Source: Ostreibacterium oceani (GTDB lineage Bacteria > Pseudomonadota > Gammaproteobacteria > Cardiobacteriales > Ostreibacteriaceae). Taken from it: a stretch of DNA of 64,000 bases. Of the stretch, positions 44,975 through 55,463 are shown piece by piece. The translations under genes and the position numbers were made by a program. Position 1 is the first letter of the stretch. Each line of letters starts with the position of its first letter. The stretch spans positions 228,658 to 292,657 of the forward strand of contig NZ_WHNW01000004.1 of NCBI RefSeq assembly GCF_009362845.1, read 5' to 3'. The notes beneath the pieces were generated by a model, which saw only the letters and a list, made by a program, of their open reading frames with translations, was not told the origin of the DNA and searched no databases.

Positions 44975-47900
44975 ATGCGGATAAAGGGCGCAGGGGCTGT
45001 GGCGAATGTCGGATTTGTCGCCAGAAAGCTTGGTGCGGCACTTGTGCGCTTGGTAATGCTTGCGGTAATGCTTGCGGCAATGACGGCAAGTGCGCAGGAT
45101 ACGCAACCTGACGCCCCTCAGCAATCGACAACGCAGCAATCGACAACCCAGCAACCCACAACCCAGCAACCCGTGTCTTCGACAACGGCATCGCTTGTCG
45201 ATAAAATTCAACAAATTACTGAGTTGGCGGGACAAATCGAGACAGACTTGGCGCAGGCTGATACACTGATGGAGCAAGCCACTGTTTTAGAATCGCTTCC
45301 CATTGATGCGGCGACAATTGAATCACGAATTCAGCAGCTAACTAGCGACACAGTAACGCTGCAGCAGATGGCACAAACCAATGAAATTAATGACAAAGTT
45401 GATAATTTTTGTCAGGCGTTGCAGCAGCACAATCAAACCTTGACGCAAGCAAAAACACGGTATTATCAAGCGAACGATATGCTGGTGTCTGTCAATCAGC
45501 TGCTAGATAATCCTTTGAATAAAAACCAGTTGTCTGTGGAGAGCCTGGCGCTTCACCAGCGATTGATCGAGCAGCTGCCTAATACGCTGACTGCGCTAGA
45601 GACCCAGCTTGGGGCATTTCAGTCACAGTTTGCGCGTTGCCAACATGCTAGTGACGTGCTGACACGTTGGCAACAGGCACTAAGCGCTGCATTATCGCGT
45701 CAACAAAGTCCGTCTGGCAATGACCTGAATAAAAGGCGGTATCATGAAACACAGGCACAGTATAGCGCACAGGCGGCGGCCTTATTAGAAAAACTGCGAC
45801 AGCAAAACCAATCCATGACGCTAACTGAAATCGCGGATTTGCAGGGTGAAATTTATCAACAATCCTTATTGGCAACGCTATCGGAAATGGATAGCCAGAT
45901 TGCGGATATTCTCACCCAAGAAGCCTTGATGTTAAGCCATCGGGGTAACCTCTCCGCACAATCACTAGAACAAATGAGCGCCCGCCTTAACGAGGTTAAT
46001 AGCGCTATTTCCGCCTTAGAGAACTTGCAAAAAACACTGGTACAACACGCACAACAATACAGCGCACGCAGTGAAATTGTCGGTGAGGACGAGCTAATCA
46101 GTGCTGCATTGGCGCTGCGTAAAAGAACAATTGATTATCAATTGCTACAGCTGACGGCGAGCGCTGAAGCACTCGGTCAGCAAGTCGCGAATAAAAAACA
46201 GCAGAGCTTATTGGTACAAACCGATTTTTATCATCCACAAACACTGCGCGCGGCTTGGCAGCAAGTGCCTTCTTCGTTGGCGTTAATTGCCTTTCAAGTA
46301 AAGATTAGCGTACAAAACCTATTCAAAAAAATGACAGAAAATATCGCCAAGACGGCTTTGTTGCTGCTTGGTTTGCTGGTGTGTCTGTTGATTTGGATTA
46401 AATTAAGCCAACGGCTTGTTTGGGGTGCGAGCAAAACAACCCTTGCCAAACTCACTAATATCCAATCTCCCAATGCTCAATCCACCAATGCCCAATCCAC
46501 CAATGCCCAGACCGCTAACGTCCAACCCCAACGAGGCATGATTTATTTGCGTGACCTGCACCTCATTGGGGTGAGTCTATTGATAATGGGCTTGGTTTAT
46601 GGGGTTCGCTTGTTGTCGCCAAGTAGCGGTATTATTTATAGTTTGATGATGGCGTTGATTGTGGTCGTTGCTATCAATGCGCTAAGGCGGGTTGAGCAGC
46701 GTTTATCGATGGTTTCTCGCGTTCAATGCCGATTGCGGACAGCGATGCTGTCTTTGTTGCTGATTATTGCGGTTCTGCTGGTGCTTGCCAAACTGAGCTT
46801 GGCAGAACGTTGGACCGTAATGTTATTTGAGCGTTTGTTTTTATTGCTGTTACTGGTGTCAATGCTGATATTTAAGCCGTCGTTGCACGTTTACTTGCGC
46901 CAACTAAAGACCACGTTGAGCGAACGCAGATATCAACTATACCGATGGCTTATTTTGGGGCTGCCGTGGCTGGTTATCGCGACCTGTGTTGTGGGGCTGT
47001 TGGGGTTTGGTTTACTGGCCTGGGCGGTACTGATACATATGGTTGCCATTTTGGGCAGTCTATTGTTGTTGCTCGTTGGCTTAGCTGGCATCAATCGCCT
47101 GCGCAAAAAAATGAAATTGCTAAGTATCAAGCAATTCACTTATGGTGCCTTTATTGCGCAAGATATCGTCTCACCCATTGCAACGTTGATGAAACTGGTG
47201 TGGTTTGCTTCGGTCGTTTGGGGGCTGTTTGCGGTCATGCAGTGGCAGGCAGATAGTCTATTGATTAATCGGATGTTAACGATACTCAATTATCCGCTAG
47301 TCAATCTAGGTGACAGTCCAGTGACGCCGTTGAAAATTTTATTACTGATGTTGTCATTTTATGTCGTCGTACGAGTGGCAAAATGGTTTAAAACGTTTAG
47401 CTATCACTGGTTATTTATTCGTATCAAAGATTTAGGTGTTAGGCAGTCGCTTGCGATATTTGGTCAATACTTTATGGTCTTGGTCGGATTGTTGATTGTG
47501 CTCAATACGCTGGGTATTGATTTGACCTCGTTGGTCGTCTTTGCAGGGGCATTGGGTGTTGGTATTGGATTGGGGTTGCAAGATATTGCCAAAAATTTCA
47601 TCTCAGGCATCATTATTTTGCTTGAACGCCCGATGCGAACGGGCGACTGGGTGGGCGTTGGCACGCATGAAGGAATAATTAAATCGATTGGTATGCGGGC
47701 AATTACGATGCAAACGTTTGATAAGCAGGAGGTTATCATCCCCAATGGCGATGTGATTAGCAACAGCTTTACTAACTGGACACACAGCGATAGCATCACA
47801 CGCACCGTATTGTATGTCGGCGCAAGCTACCGTCATTCACCCGATGAAGTCATGGCGCTATTAAACCACGTGATTGATACCAATGAATCGATACTGGCAG

Positions 47901-48133
47901 ACCCAGTGCCAGAAGTCGTCATGTGGGAATACGCAGACTCGGCAATTACGTATCGCCTGCAGTATTTTATTGATTTAGATAAGTCGCCGTTATGGGGAAC
48001 TAAAACGGCGGTATTGCGTGAGATTTGGCATCAGTTTAAAGCGCATAATATTGAAATTCCCTACCCACAACGCGATATTCATTTCCGCAATTTGTTGGCG
48101 CATAAGGTTTTGGACGAGGGTGGCGATAAGTAA
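44975..48133 (+). CDS. Large mechanosensitive channel of the MscS/MscK type
   Basis: 1052 residues. A signal sequence (hydrophobic stretch LVRLVMLAVMLAAMTASA) leads to a Gln/Thr-rich low-complexity segment (QQSTTQQSTTQQPTTQQP, about 45-68) and a long periplasmic coiled-coil domain (to about 445). Eleven or so membrane segments follow, split by a repeat linker (NAQSTNAQSTNAQTAN, about 495-515). The C-terminal MscS domain has the pore helix FAGALGVGIGLGLQDI (about 852-870) and the beta domain with RTGDWV and VIIPNGDVISNSFTNWT. Opens under membrane tension on hypo-osmotic shock. The size and periplasmic domain match MscK/KefA-type or MscM-type channels; I cannot choose between them. GGTAAGGA precedes the ATG. 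Confidence 0.92.
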   Translation: MRIKGAGAVANVGFVARKLGAALVRLVMLAVMLAAMTASAQDTQPDAPQQSTTQQSTTQQPTTQQPVSSTTASLVDKIQQITELAGQIETDLAQADTLMEQATVLESLPIDAATIESRIQQLTSDTVTLQQMAQTNEINDKVDNFCQALQQHNQTLTQAKTRYYQANDMLVSVNQLLDNPLNKNQLSVESLALHQRLIEQLPNTLTALETQLGAFQSQFARCQHASDVLTRWQQALSAALSRQQSPSGNDLNKRRYHETQAQYSAQAAALLEKLRQQNQSMTLTEIADLQGEIYQQSLLATLSEMDSQIADILTQEALMLSHRGNLSAQSLEQMSARLNEVNSAISALENLQKTLVQHAQQYSARSEIVGEDELISAALALRKRTIDYQLLQLTASAEALGQQVANKKQQSLLVQTDFYHPQTLRAAWQQVPSSLALIAFQVKISVQNLFKKMTENIAKTALLLLGLLVCLLIWIKLSQRLVWGASKTTLAKLTNIQSPNAQSTNAQSTNAQTANVQPQRGMIYLRDLHLIGVSLLIMGLVYGVRLLSPSSGIIYSLMMALIVVVAINALRRVEQRLSMVSRVQCRLRTAMLSLLLIIAVLLVLAKLSLAERWTVMLFERLFLLLLLVSMLIFKPSLHVYLRQLKTTLSERRYQLYRWLILGLPWLVIATCVVGLLGFGLLAWAVLIHMVAILGSLLLLLVGLAGINRLRKKMKLLSIKQFTYGAFIAQDIVSPIATLMKLVWFASVVWGLFAVMQWQADSLLINRMLTILNYPLVNLGDSPVTPLKILLLMLSFYVVVRVAKWFKTFSYHWLFIRIKDLGVRQSLAIFGQYFMVLVGLLIVLNTLGIDLTSLVVFAGALGVGIGLGLQDIAKNFISGIIILLERPMRTGDWVGVGTHEGIIKSIGMRAITMQTFDKQEVIIPNGDVISNSFTNWTHSDSITRTVLYVGASYRHSPDEVMALLNHVIDTNESILADPVPEVVMWEYADSAITYRLQYFIDLDKSPLWGTKTAVLREIWHQFKAHNIEIPYPQRDIHFRNLLAHKVLDEGGDK

Positions 48134-48212
48134 AGTAGATTTGTTGCTTGTTGTTAATTCGGTGAACAAATAATTAGACTCTGCAAAAAAGATTGGCAAA
48201 AATGATTGTAAT

Positions 48213-49469
48213 TTAATTGCATTCCCACGGGTAGTTGGCGATGCGTGGCGTGGCAAAGGTGGGGGGCGCGGTGTGAGCGGTGTTTGTCTGAGGTGGGTTT
48301 GTTGGAGATAGCCTCGCTACCATGGCTACAATGGCATCAGCGAGCATAGGCGCCATGGCCAGCTTGGTCGGCCATGCAACGATTGTCTGTGAGTCGCTAT
48401 GTACGACAGGCGTATCGGGGCGATTGCCTGCATGGCTGCCCTCGGCACGATCCACAACAAAGCTTGCGAATGGGCATTGACTAAAGTCTAACCAAGGGAA
48501 AATCGCCGTTAATTCTTTTTTTGCGAGGGTTATGGTTTCGCTGTCGCTTAAATGCGCGCCAGTCTCTGCAACGTGCCCCCCGAGATACCAAATATTTGTC
48601 TGTTCGTCATAGGGGTGGGTGGTGATGGTGAGTCTGGGTTTGTCCGAGGCCGCTAAAACATGAAGGTATAACTGCCCAAACGTCTTGGGAACGTGGGCAT
48701 ACACCATGCGTAACGGACGAATTTGTTGGTTGGCTGTGTCGTTAGATAAGCTGGCGTTGGCTTTGCCAGCGGTATAAATGATGTGCGCTGCCTTGACGGT
48801 CAATGTGGTATTGGCGGTTTTGATAGAAACGATTTTGTAGTCGCCATTGCCATCGCCATCGTTATCGGAAGCACAATTGTTATCGAAAGTGCTATCGCAA
48901 GCGTTATCAGCCTGAGGGTGTGCGAGCTGCCATTTTGCATCTGTGATGATGTGGTGGCGGTAACGGTTCGCAAAGCACATCAGCAGGGATTTGACATCGA
49001 GGACAGGCTCGTTTAGCGCATAAAAATTGCCTTGGCACTGGTGGTGCTGTAGCACTGGGGGGCGATCCGCGGTCGGTATTTTTGTCACATGGCTTTTCAT
49101 TAAGTGACTGGCAAAAAACCCCGTAACACGGCTGGATAATTGCGGTAACGCCCATAGCGTTTGGGCTTGGGTATGACAGGTGACGTCGCCTAAATCCATC
49201 TCACCGTTACCAGCAAGACAATCGCGCCAGTAGTCTGGCATGCCCGCGATTTGACGCTGGGCGTTGGTCATTTTTCCCAGCAGGGCATATTTGGTGCCAC
49301 CGTGGATGATGCCTTGGCTATGGATGGTTTGTCCGCTGCCTAGTGCCGATTTTTCAACCAACAAGGCGCGGTAGCCTGCGTTGGTGAGTTTGGCAAGCGT
49401 CCATAGCCCTGCGATGCCGCCGCCAACAATGAGCGCATCAATTGTCATGGGTGTAGATTGCTCAGTCAT
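48213..49469 (-). CDS. FAD-dependent oxidoreductase (DAO-like)
   Basis: 418 residues. The dinucleotide-binding motif ALIVGGGIAGLWTLAKL (about 13-29) and SGQTIHSQGIIHGGTKYAL belong to the D-amino-acid oxidase/glycerol-3-phosphate dehydrogenase-like superfamily. Substrate is unknown. Residues about 185-209 are an Asp/Asn-rich low-complexity insert (DNNCASDNDGDGNGD) with repetitive DNA. It lies 56 bp downstream of hldE in the same direction, the spacer being filled by CACTTAGTCA-like repeats, and converges on the channel gene. Confidence 0.8.
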   Translation of the reverse strand: MTEQSTPMTIDALIVGGGIAGLWTLAKLTNAGYRALLVEKSALGSGQTIHSQGIIHGGTKYALLGKMTNAQRQIAGMPDYWRDCLAGNGEMDLGDVTCHTQAQTLWALPQLSSRVTGFFASHLMKSHVTKIPTADRPPVLQHHQCQGNFYALNEPVLDVKSLLMCFANRYRHHIITDAKWQLAHPQADNACDSTFDNNCASDNDGDGNGDYKIVSIKTANTTLTVKAAHIIYTAGKANASLSNDTANQQIRPLRMVYAHVPKTFGQLYLHVLAASDKPRLTITTHPYDEQTNIWYLGGHVAETGAHLSDSETITLAKKELTAIFPWLDFSQCPFASFVVDRAEGSHAGNRPDTPVVHSDSQTIVAWPTKLAMAPMLADAIVAMVARLSPTNPPQTNTAHTAPPTFATPRIANYPWECN

Positions 49470-49525
49470 CGTGTTTTATTCATGGAAGTTAGTCACTTAA
49501 TCACTTAGCCACTTAGTCATTGCGC

Positions 49526-51001
49526 TCAGTCATTGACGTCTGTGGTTTGGTTGATGCGGTTAATGGTTGCCGTGGTTGAAAACCCATCAATATAATCCAT
49601 GACGAGGACTTGTCCGCCATCGTCGATAACCGATTGCGCACCAGGGATATTCTCTGGTTGGTTATCGCCGCCTTTGACCAAATAATTGGGTGCGCAGGCT
49701 TCGATAATGCGTGTTGGTGTGTCTTCGTCAAAGGCTACGACCCAATCAACCGCGCGTAGGGCAGCCAAGACGTGGGCGCGACTTTTTAGCGGATTGGCAG
49801 GGCGGTTGCTGCCTTTGAGGCGTTTGATGGAGGCATCGGTATTAATGGCGACCAATAGTCGGTCGCCAAGGGCTTTGGCTTGGGCAAGGTAAGCCACATG
49901 CCCTGTGTGCAAAATATCAAAACAGCCATTGGTCATGACGATGGTTTCGCCTTTGGCTTTGGCCTTGCTGAGCTCGTTGAGTAAGTCGGCTTCGCTGAGG
50001 TAGCCTTGTTGAATAAATCGGGTGTCGTGTAGGGCTTTGTCTAATTCGCGTGGGGTGACGGTGGCGGTACCTAATTTCCCAACCACGATACCCGCCGCCA
50101 AGTTGGCGAGTTCAACGGCTTCGGTGAGTGAACAATCAGCCGCAAGCCCCGCCGCTAGGGTTGCAATCACGGTATCACCAGCACCTGTGACGTCATAGAC
50201 TTCTTTGGCTTTGGCGGCATAATGCGTTGGGGGTTGCTGATTATTGTGGTCGCTGTGGTCGTTATGATGGCTGAATAGCGTCATGCCTGCTTCGCTACGG
50301 GTGACTAACAGCGCGGATAAGCCCAGTTGTTTAATCAGCTGATGTGCCGCTTGATAAAGACTGTCGTCATCCTCGAGGTGACTACCCTGACAAACTTGGC
50401 GTAATTCGCTCATATTGGGGGTGATTAGGTCGGCGCCTTGGTACTTGCTAAAATCATTGCCTTTGGGGTCAATGAGGACTTTTTTTTGTTGTGCTTTAGC
50501 CAGTTGGATTAATGGTTGGCAGTCGTTGAGCGCGCCTTTGGCATAATCGGACAAAATGATGATATCAAAGTCAGCCACCAATTGCGCAAAGGTTGGTGCA
50601 ATGGCTTCGCTAGTGCAGGGCAGCGTCTCTTGGTCAATGCGTAGTAACTGTTGGTGTTGGCTAATGATGCGGGTTTTGCAAATAGTCGGCGTGGCGTTGG
50701 GCGCATGACAAGGATGAAAATCAATGCCGTGTTGCGTCAATAGATGATGGAGTTGTTGCCCGACTTCGTCCTCGCCGATAACCCCAATCAAACTGGTTTG
50801 CACGCCCAGCGCCGAAAGGTTCATCGCGACATTGGCCGCACCACCTGCACGGTATTCGGTTTTTTCAAGGTGAATAACGGGAACAGGTGCTTCGGGGGAA
50901 ATACGCTGGGTTTTACCATGTAGATATTTATCTAGCATGATATCCCCAACCACGAGAACACGCGCATGATGGAAAGCAGGAACCGATTGATTGATAGACA
51001 T
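49526..51001 (-). CDS. hldE: Bifunctional heptose-7-phosphate kinase / heptose-1-phosphate adenylyltransferase
   Basis: Two steps of ADP-heptose synthesis for lipopolysaccharide inner core. 491 residues. The N-terminal ribokinase-like half has VVGDIMLDKYLHG and the PfkB signature VTGAGDTVIATLAAGLA. The C-terminal nucleotidyltransferase has TNGCFDILHTGHVAYL (HxGH). A His/Asn-rich insert at about residues 243-258 (HHNDHSDHNNQQPP) makes it about 15 residues longer than E. coli HldE. Its presence shows that the organism builds heptose-containing LPS. Confidence 0.97.
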   Translation of the reverse strand: MSINQSVPAFHHARVLVVGDIMLDKYLHGKTQRISPEAPVPVIHLEKTEYRAGGAANVAMNLSALGVQTSLIGVIGEDEVGQQLHHLLTQHGIDFHPCHAPNATPTICKTRIISQHQQLLRIDQETLPCTSEAIAPTFAQLVADFDIIILSDYAKGALNDCQPLIQLAKAQQKKVLIDPKGNDFSKYQGADLITPNMSELRQVCQGSHLEDDDSLYQAAHQLIKQLGLSALLVTRSEAGMTLFSHHNDHSDHNNQQPPTHYAAKAKEVYDVTGAGDTVIATLAAGLAADCSLTEAVELANLAAGIVVGKLGTATVTPRELDKALHDTRFIQQGYLSEADLLNELSKAKAKGETIVMTNGCFDILHTGHVAYLAQAKALGDRLLVAINTDASIKRLKGSNRPANPLKSRAHVLAALRAVDWVVAFDEDTPTRIIEACAPNYLVKGGDNQPENIPGAQSVIDDGGQVLVMDYIDGFSTTATINRINQTTDVND

Positions 51002-51108
51002 TACACAGTAGCCAGTTGTTGTGATTAGGTTGTTGTGATTACTGGGGCTATTTTACGGGCAAGCGCGCCAATATGCAAAAATATCGGCGTGTTGCCCGTG
51101 GCAGCGGA

Positions 51109-53700
51109 TTAGTTGGCTTTGTTAAGTACCAATGCATGGTCATCCATGTCAATCGCAATATGGTCATCAGGGGCAAATTGACCACTGAGTAACGCAGTTG
51201 CGAGTGGGTTTTCTAGCTCACGCTGCATGGCGCGTTTTAGCGGCCTTGCGCCAAAGATAGGGTCGTAGCCCACCTCTGTGATAAACGTCAATGCGGCATC
51301 GGTAATGCTGAGTTGGATGTGTTTTTCGGCTACGCGCTTTGCCAGTTTATCAAATTGTAACTGGGCAATTTGACGAATTGCGGCTTGGTTGAGCGGATTA
51401 AATACCACCATCTCATCAATACGGTTGATAAACTCGGGCCTAAAGTGCGATCCAGCAATGGTGCTGATGGTTTGCACGATGGTTTCGTTGGGTTGACCTG
51501 CTTCGGTCATTTCTTGGATTTGTTGCGAGCCCAAGTTAGAGGTCATAATAATGACGGTATTGGTAAAATCAACGACACGGCCTTGGCTATCGGTCAGTCG
51601 TCCATCGTCTAATACTTGCAGGAGTACATTAAAGACTTCGGGGTGTGCTTTTTCAACCTCGTCAAATAAGACAACAGAGTATGGTTTGCGGCGCACGGCT
51701 TCGGTTAGCATGCCGCCTTCGTTATAGCCGACATAGCCTGGTGGTGCGCCGATAAGCCGCGCCACCGAGTGGGACTCCATATACTCTGACATGTCGATTC
51801 GCACCATTAAATCCTCGGAGTCGAATAAAAACTGCGAGAGCGCTTTGCTCAATTCTGTTTTACCAACCCCCGTGGGCCCCATGAACAGAAAAGAACCAAT
51901 CGGTTTGCCACCATCTGATAGCCCTGCCCGCGAACGACGAATGGTATTTGCAACCGCTGTCACTGCTTCATCTTGGCCGATGACGCGTTCGTGTAGATGT
52001 GCTTCAAGCTGCAGTAGTTTTTCTTTTTCAGTTTCTAGCATTTTAGACATAGGGATGCCTGTCCAGCGCGACACGACATCAGCGATTTCGTTGTCTGTGA
52101 CTTCGTTGCGCAATAACTGAAAGTCTTTTTTATCGCCCATGTTCTCGGCTTGGTCGAGCTGGGTTTGTAATTCGGGCAGCTTGCCATACTGTAACTCGGC
52201 GACTTTGTTTAGGTCACCTTTGCGCCGCGCGGCTTCGATTTGGAATTTAACTTGGTCGATTTTTTCACGGATGTGCGCGGATCCCATGACGGTGTTTTTT
52301 TCGCTCATCCAGATTTCTTCTAGGTCAGCGTATGCCTTTTCCAGCTCAGCAATTTCGGCCTGAATATCGGCTAAGTGCTGTTTTGAGATTTTATCATCAT
52401 CATTTTTGAGCGATACGGCTTCGATTTTGAGCTGAATAATCTTGCGGTCGATTCGATCCAGTGGTTCTGGCTTAGAGTCTAGCTCCATGCGAATTCGCGC
52501 AGCGGCTTCGTCGATTAAATCAATCGCTTTGTCAGGCAAAAAACGATTGGTAATATAGCGATGCGATAAGGTTGCCGCCGCAATTAACGCAGGGTCTGTG
52601 ATATTGAGGCCGTGATGAACCTCGTATTTTTCCTGTAATCCACGCAAGATGGCGATAGTGGATTCAACACTGGGTTCATCAACGAGGACTTGTTGGAATC
52701 GACGCTCTAGTGCGGCGTCTTTTTCAATGTATTCACGGTATTCATCCAGCGTTGTCGCGCCAAAACATTGTAACGTGCCGCGTGATAAGGCGGGTTTTAA
52801 CATGTTGCCAGCGTCCATTGATCCTTCGGTTTTGCCCGCGCCAACCAAATTATGGATTTCATCAATAAAGAGAATGACTTTGCCTTCGGCTTTTTCGATA
52901 TCCTTGAGGACGGCTTTGAGGCGCTCTTCAAAATCCCCTCGGTATTTTGCGCCCGCCATTAACGCGGCCAAATCTAGCGAATAAACGCGTTTGTCTTTGA
53001 GGCTGTCAGGGACTTCGCCCGCGACGATGCGTTGGGCAAGCCCTTCGACAATGGCCGTTTTGCCCACACCAGGTTCGCCGATGAGTACGGGGTTGTTTTT
53101 GCGACGGCGTTGGAGGATTTGTACCGCACGACGAATTTCTTCATCACGCCCGATGATAGGATCGAGCTGACCTTTTTCCGCCTGTTCGGTTAAATCAATG
53201 GCGTATTTTTTTAGTGCATCGCGGTTGCTTTCGGCGTTGGGGTCGTTAATGGTTTCACCGCCACGCGCGTCATCAATGGTTCGCGCCAGTGCGGTTTCGT
53301 TAATACCTGCGGCTTTGACGATTTTGGCGAGCAGATCTTTGCCGCTACTGACCAGCGCGAGCAAAAATAATTCGCTAGAAATATAACTATCCCCGCGTTT
53401 TGTCGCCAATTTATCCATGATATTGAATAATCTGCCTAGTTCTTGTGAAATGTGGACTTCGCCGTCGTTAGCGCCGCTGACTTTGGGGGCGGCATCGACC
53501 AAGTCTTTGACGTCGGCTTGTAATTTGCCGATTTGCACGCCTAACTTGGTCAGTAATGGCTTGATTGAATCATTGTCATTGGTGAGCATGGCATACAGCA
53601 AATGCGCTGGCTCAATGTATTGATTATCATTGGCAAGCGCCATCGATTGCGCATCAGAAAGCGCAATTTGTAAGCGGGAAGTAAATTTGTCAATTCGCAT
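51109..53700 (-). CDS. clpB: ClpB protein disaggregase
   Basis: Hexameric AAA+ chaperone that, with DnaK, extracts proteins from aggregates. 863 residues. N-terminal Clp_N domain; first ATPase [15 protein letters not shown] and [15 protein letters not shown]; the coiled-coil middle domain (about 410-530); second ATPase [14 protein letters not shown]; and the C-terminal domain with [16 protein letters not shown]. Length is typical. TTTACAGGAGAACGC precedes the ATG and a sigma-32 promoter lies 35 bp further up. Confidence 0.98.
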   Translation of the reverse strand: MRIDKFTSRLQIALSDAQSMALANDNQYIEPAHLLYAMLTNDNDSIKPLLTKLGVQIGKLQADVKDLVDAAPKVSGANDGEVHISQELGRLFNIMDKLATKRGDSYISSELFLLALVSSGKDLLAKIVKAAGINETALARTIDDARGGETINDPNAESNRDALKKYAIDLTEQAEKGQLDPIIGRDEEIRRAVQILQRRRKNNPVLIGEPGVGKTAIVEGLAQRIVAGEVPDSLKDKRVYSLDLAALMAGAKYRGDFEERLKAVLKDIEKAEGKVILFIDEIHNLVGAGKTEGSMDAGNMLKPALSRGTLQCFGATTLDEYREYIEKDAALERRFQQVLVDEPSVESTIAILRGLQEKYEVHHGLNITDPALIAAATLSHRYITNRFLPDKAIDLIDEAAARIRMELDSKPEPLDRIDRKIIQLKIEAVSLKNDDDKISKQHLADIQAEIAELEKAYADLEEIWMSEKNTVMGSAHIREKIDQVKFQIEAARRKGDLNKVAELQYGKLPELQTQLDQAENMGDKKDFQLLRNEVTDNEIADVVSRWTGIPMSKMLETEKEKLLQLEAHLHERVIGQDEAVTAVANTIRRSRAGLSDGGKPIGSFLFMGPTGVGKTELSKALSQFLFDSEDLMVRIDMSEYMESHSVARLIGAPPGYVGYNEGGMLTEAVRRKPYSVVLFDEVEKAHPEVFNVLLQVLDDGRLTDSQGRVVDFTNTVIIMTSNLGSQQIQEMTEAGQPNETIVQTISTIAGSHFRPEFINRIDEMVVFNPLNQAAIRQIAQLQFDKLAKRVAEKHIQLSITDAALTFITEVGYDPIFGARPLKRAMQRELENPLATALLSGQFAPDDHIAIDMDDHALVLNKAN

Positions 53701-53734
53701 GATGCGTTCTCCTGTAAATATTTAACATAACCTG

Positions 53735-53764
53735 TATATGGGGCAGAACGTTTGGATTTTCAAG
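53735..53764 (-). promoter_or_regulatory. Sigma-32 heat-shock promoter of clpB
   Basis: Read on the minus strand: CTTGAAA (complement of 53758-53764), 14 nt, CCCCATATA (complement of 53735-53743). This equals the RpoH consensus at both elements. It ends 35 nt before the clpB start codon. Confidence 0.92.
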
Positions 53765-53949
53765 CACCAATCCATTGGTCAAAATCGACAAAGCAGGGAG
53801 CGCGAATAATCCCACCCTAAAATACAGCTATTACCAAAATGACCATCCCCAGCAATAACCAATTTTACACCACAACTACTCACCGACAAATCCGCGAATG
53901 TCGCCCCGTAAATGTTATCTATCAGGGCTTTTATCAGGCCCCAGCGTGT
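53765..53949. other. Spacer before the Rhs remnant with no supported gene
   Basis: A short minus-strand frame here would encode an end reading VIAGDGHFGNSCILGWDYSR, which has protein-like composition, but there is no ribosome binding site or recognised family. It may be debris of a gene from the Rhs region. Confidence 0.3.
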
Positions 53950-54569
53950 TAATTTTGACATACAAATCACCACCGAGACGGTGGAAAACCCGTTGCGTTT
54001 CCTGGGTCAAAAAACGGCAGGAGCACGTTTTGAATCGCGGCGGATTACGGCGTAAGCCAACGCGAGTCCGCAGTGCGCATTTGCCTTAGCAAGCGCACAA
54101 GGATAAAGCCCACGGATGGGTTTTATAGGTTCATGACGAAGAAATTAACCTTTACCAAAACTACCACAGAGATTATAATCCTAACCTAGGTCGCTACTTG
54201 CAAACCGACCCGATCGGGTTAGCAGGTGGCATTAATACGTATGGGTATGCAGGGCAAAGTCCGTTGGTGTTTATGGATGAATTGGGGTTGCAATCTGCTT
54301 CGTTTAGACCTAGACCGCCTAGAAATCCCATTCCTGATTTGGATAATCTTGATATCCCAACGCCAGAATGTCCTTCAGGTGGTTTTATTATGCCGTGCAT
54401 ACCCAAACACTACTGTTATGTCATGGTTTGTATAAATCGCAAGTGCTGGGATTTGCAGTGCCCTACAGGGGATGATTGTCAGTATAGGCGTGAATTTTTT
54501 TGGGTAAAAACTTTATCTAAAGATATTCCTAGTAATTGTATATGTAAAAGAGGAGGGTATGAAGGGTGA
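53950..54569 (+). pseudogene. Rhs protein C-terminal remnant with toxin-like tip
   Basis: The frame at about 53955-54050 reads TTETVENPLRFLGQ, an Rhs core motif, then stops. About 75 bp later a second piece (from about 54129) reads DEEINLYQNYHRDYNPNLGR, YLQTDPIGLAGG and GYAGQSPLVFMDELGL, the hallmark end of the Rhs core before the variable tip. The tip (about 54291-54569) is about 90 residues, Pro- and Cys-rich (ten or so Cys, including CYVMVCINRKCWDLQC), not recognised. No start codon precedes the core, and the two pieces are separated by unrelated DNA with stops, so the gene is a remnant or a silent orphan cassette. Confidence 0.8.
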
Positions 54570-55021
54570 TGTTTGCCATTTCTGTTTATCGTTTAATTAT
54601 TTTAGCATTTGTTTTATTTTTATTTGCAAATATGGTTTTTTATCATCCAATTATTCATAAGGATGAAGAATACTCGTTATTTGTTTATTATGTTGTTAAT
54701 TTTTTGCTAATTTTTTCTGCCTGTTTGTTATGGTTTATACCTAAAACTATTCTAGGTATAAATCAAAAAAGTGAGACAAATGACCAGTCATGCACTATCG
54801 GTCCAAACCACCTGGTTTTTATAACTGGATTATTCTTCTTTTTATATAGCCTACCGTACCTATTAGACTTTATAATGTTAATTCTATTTTATGATTCGTT
54901 TGAGTTAACTCAGAATAAATTGTTAATCTTTAGACAAATAAGTTTAACTTTTTTTTCGGTGGTGATTTCTTTAGTAGTGATGCGCTATTCAAAAAAAATT
55001 AGCAAAATTTTCATGAAGTAA
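54569..55021 (+). CDS. Membrane protein, candidate immunity protein of the Rhs tip
   Basis: 150 residues with about four membrane segments (IILAFVLFLFANMVFY; VVNFLLIFSACLLWFI; FITGLFFFLYSLPYLL; ISLTFFSVVISLVVM). The ATG at 54569 overlaps the tip stop codon; a GTG one codon earlier is 9 nt from a consensus AGGAGG (54551-54556) and may be the real start. AT-rich. Immunity is inferred from its place directly after an Rhs tip. Confidence 0.65.
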   Translation: MFAISVYRLIILAFVLFLFANMVFYHPIIHKDEEYSLFVYYVVNFLLIFSACLLWFIPKTILGINQKSETNDQSCTIGPNHLVFITGLFFFLYSLPYLLDFIMLILFYDSFELTQNKLLIFRQISLTFFSVVISLVVMRYSKKISKIFMK

Positions 55022-55036
55022 AACGGTCAAACTCGC

Positions 55037-55444
55037 TTGATTCAAGCCAATCCCCCGACCTTGGATAACGAGACGTATTCGTATGACAAGGTGGGTAATC
55101 GCTTAAGCGAATTACTGGGCGACACCAATACGGGCAAGAATACGAATACTGGACAGTGGCAATACAACGCCCGTGACCAGCTGATTAGCACACCGCTTAA
55201 CAATTTCCAATACGACACCCAATGCATTATCAATAGTGAGACCAGTCAGTTGGTCGATACGGCGAATAATGGTAATCGTATCCAATCGACGACCAACGGT
55301 GTGCTGACTAACTACGTCTATAACGCCAACGATTGGTTACTGAGTGCAGGCAGTGTTGCCTATACCTACGATGCTAGTGGTAATACCCTTACCGAGACCG
55401 ATGGCGGACAGGTAACCACGTATCGTTACGATGGACTAGGATGA
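55037..55444 (+). pseudogene. Rhs YD-repeat fragment
   Basis: About 135 codons of typical YD repeats: YSYDKVGNRLSEL, WQYNARDQLIS, NGVLTNYVYNANDWLLS, VAYTYDASGNTLTET and TTYRYDGLG, which is then cut by a stop. It lacks both the N-terminal export region and the C-terminal core. It follows the immunity gene by 15 bp, as expected if a further orphan Rhs cassette was partly deleted. Confidence 0.85.
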
Positions 55445-55463
55445 TGCGTTGCAATGGCTCGTG

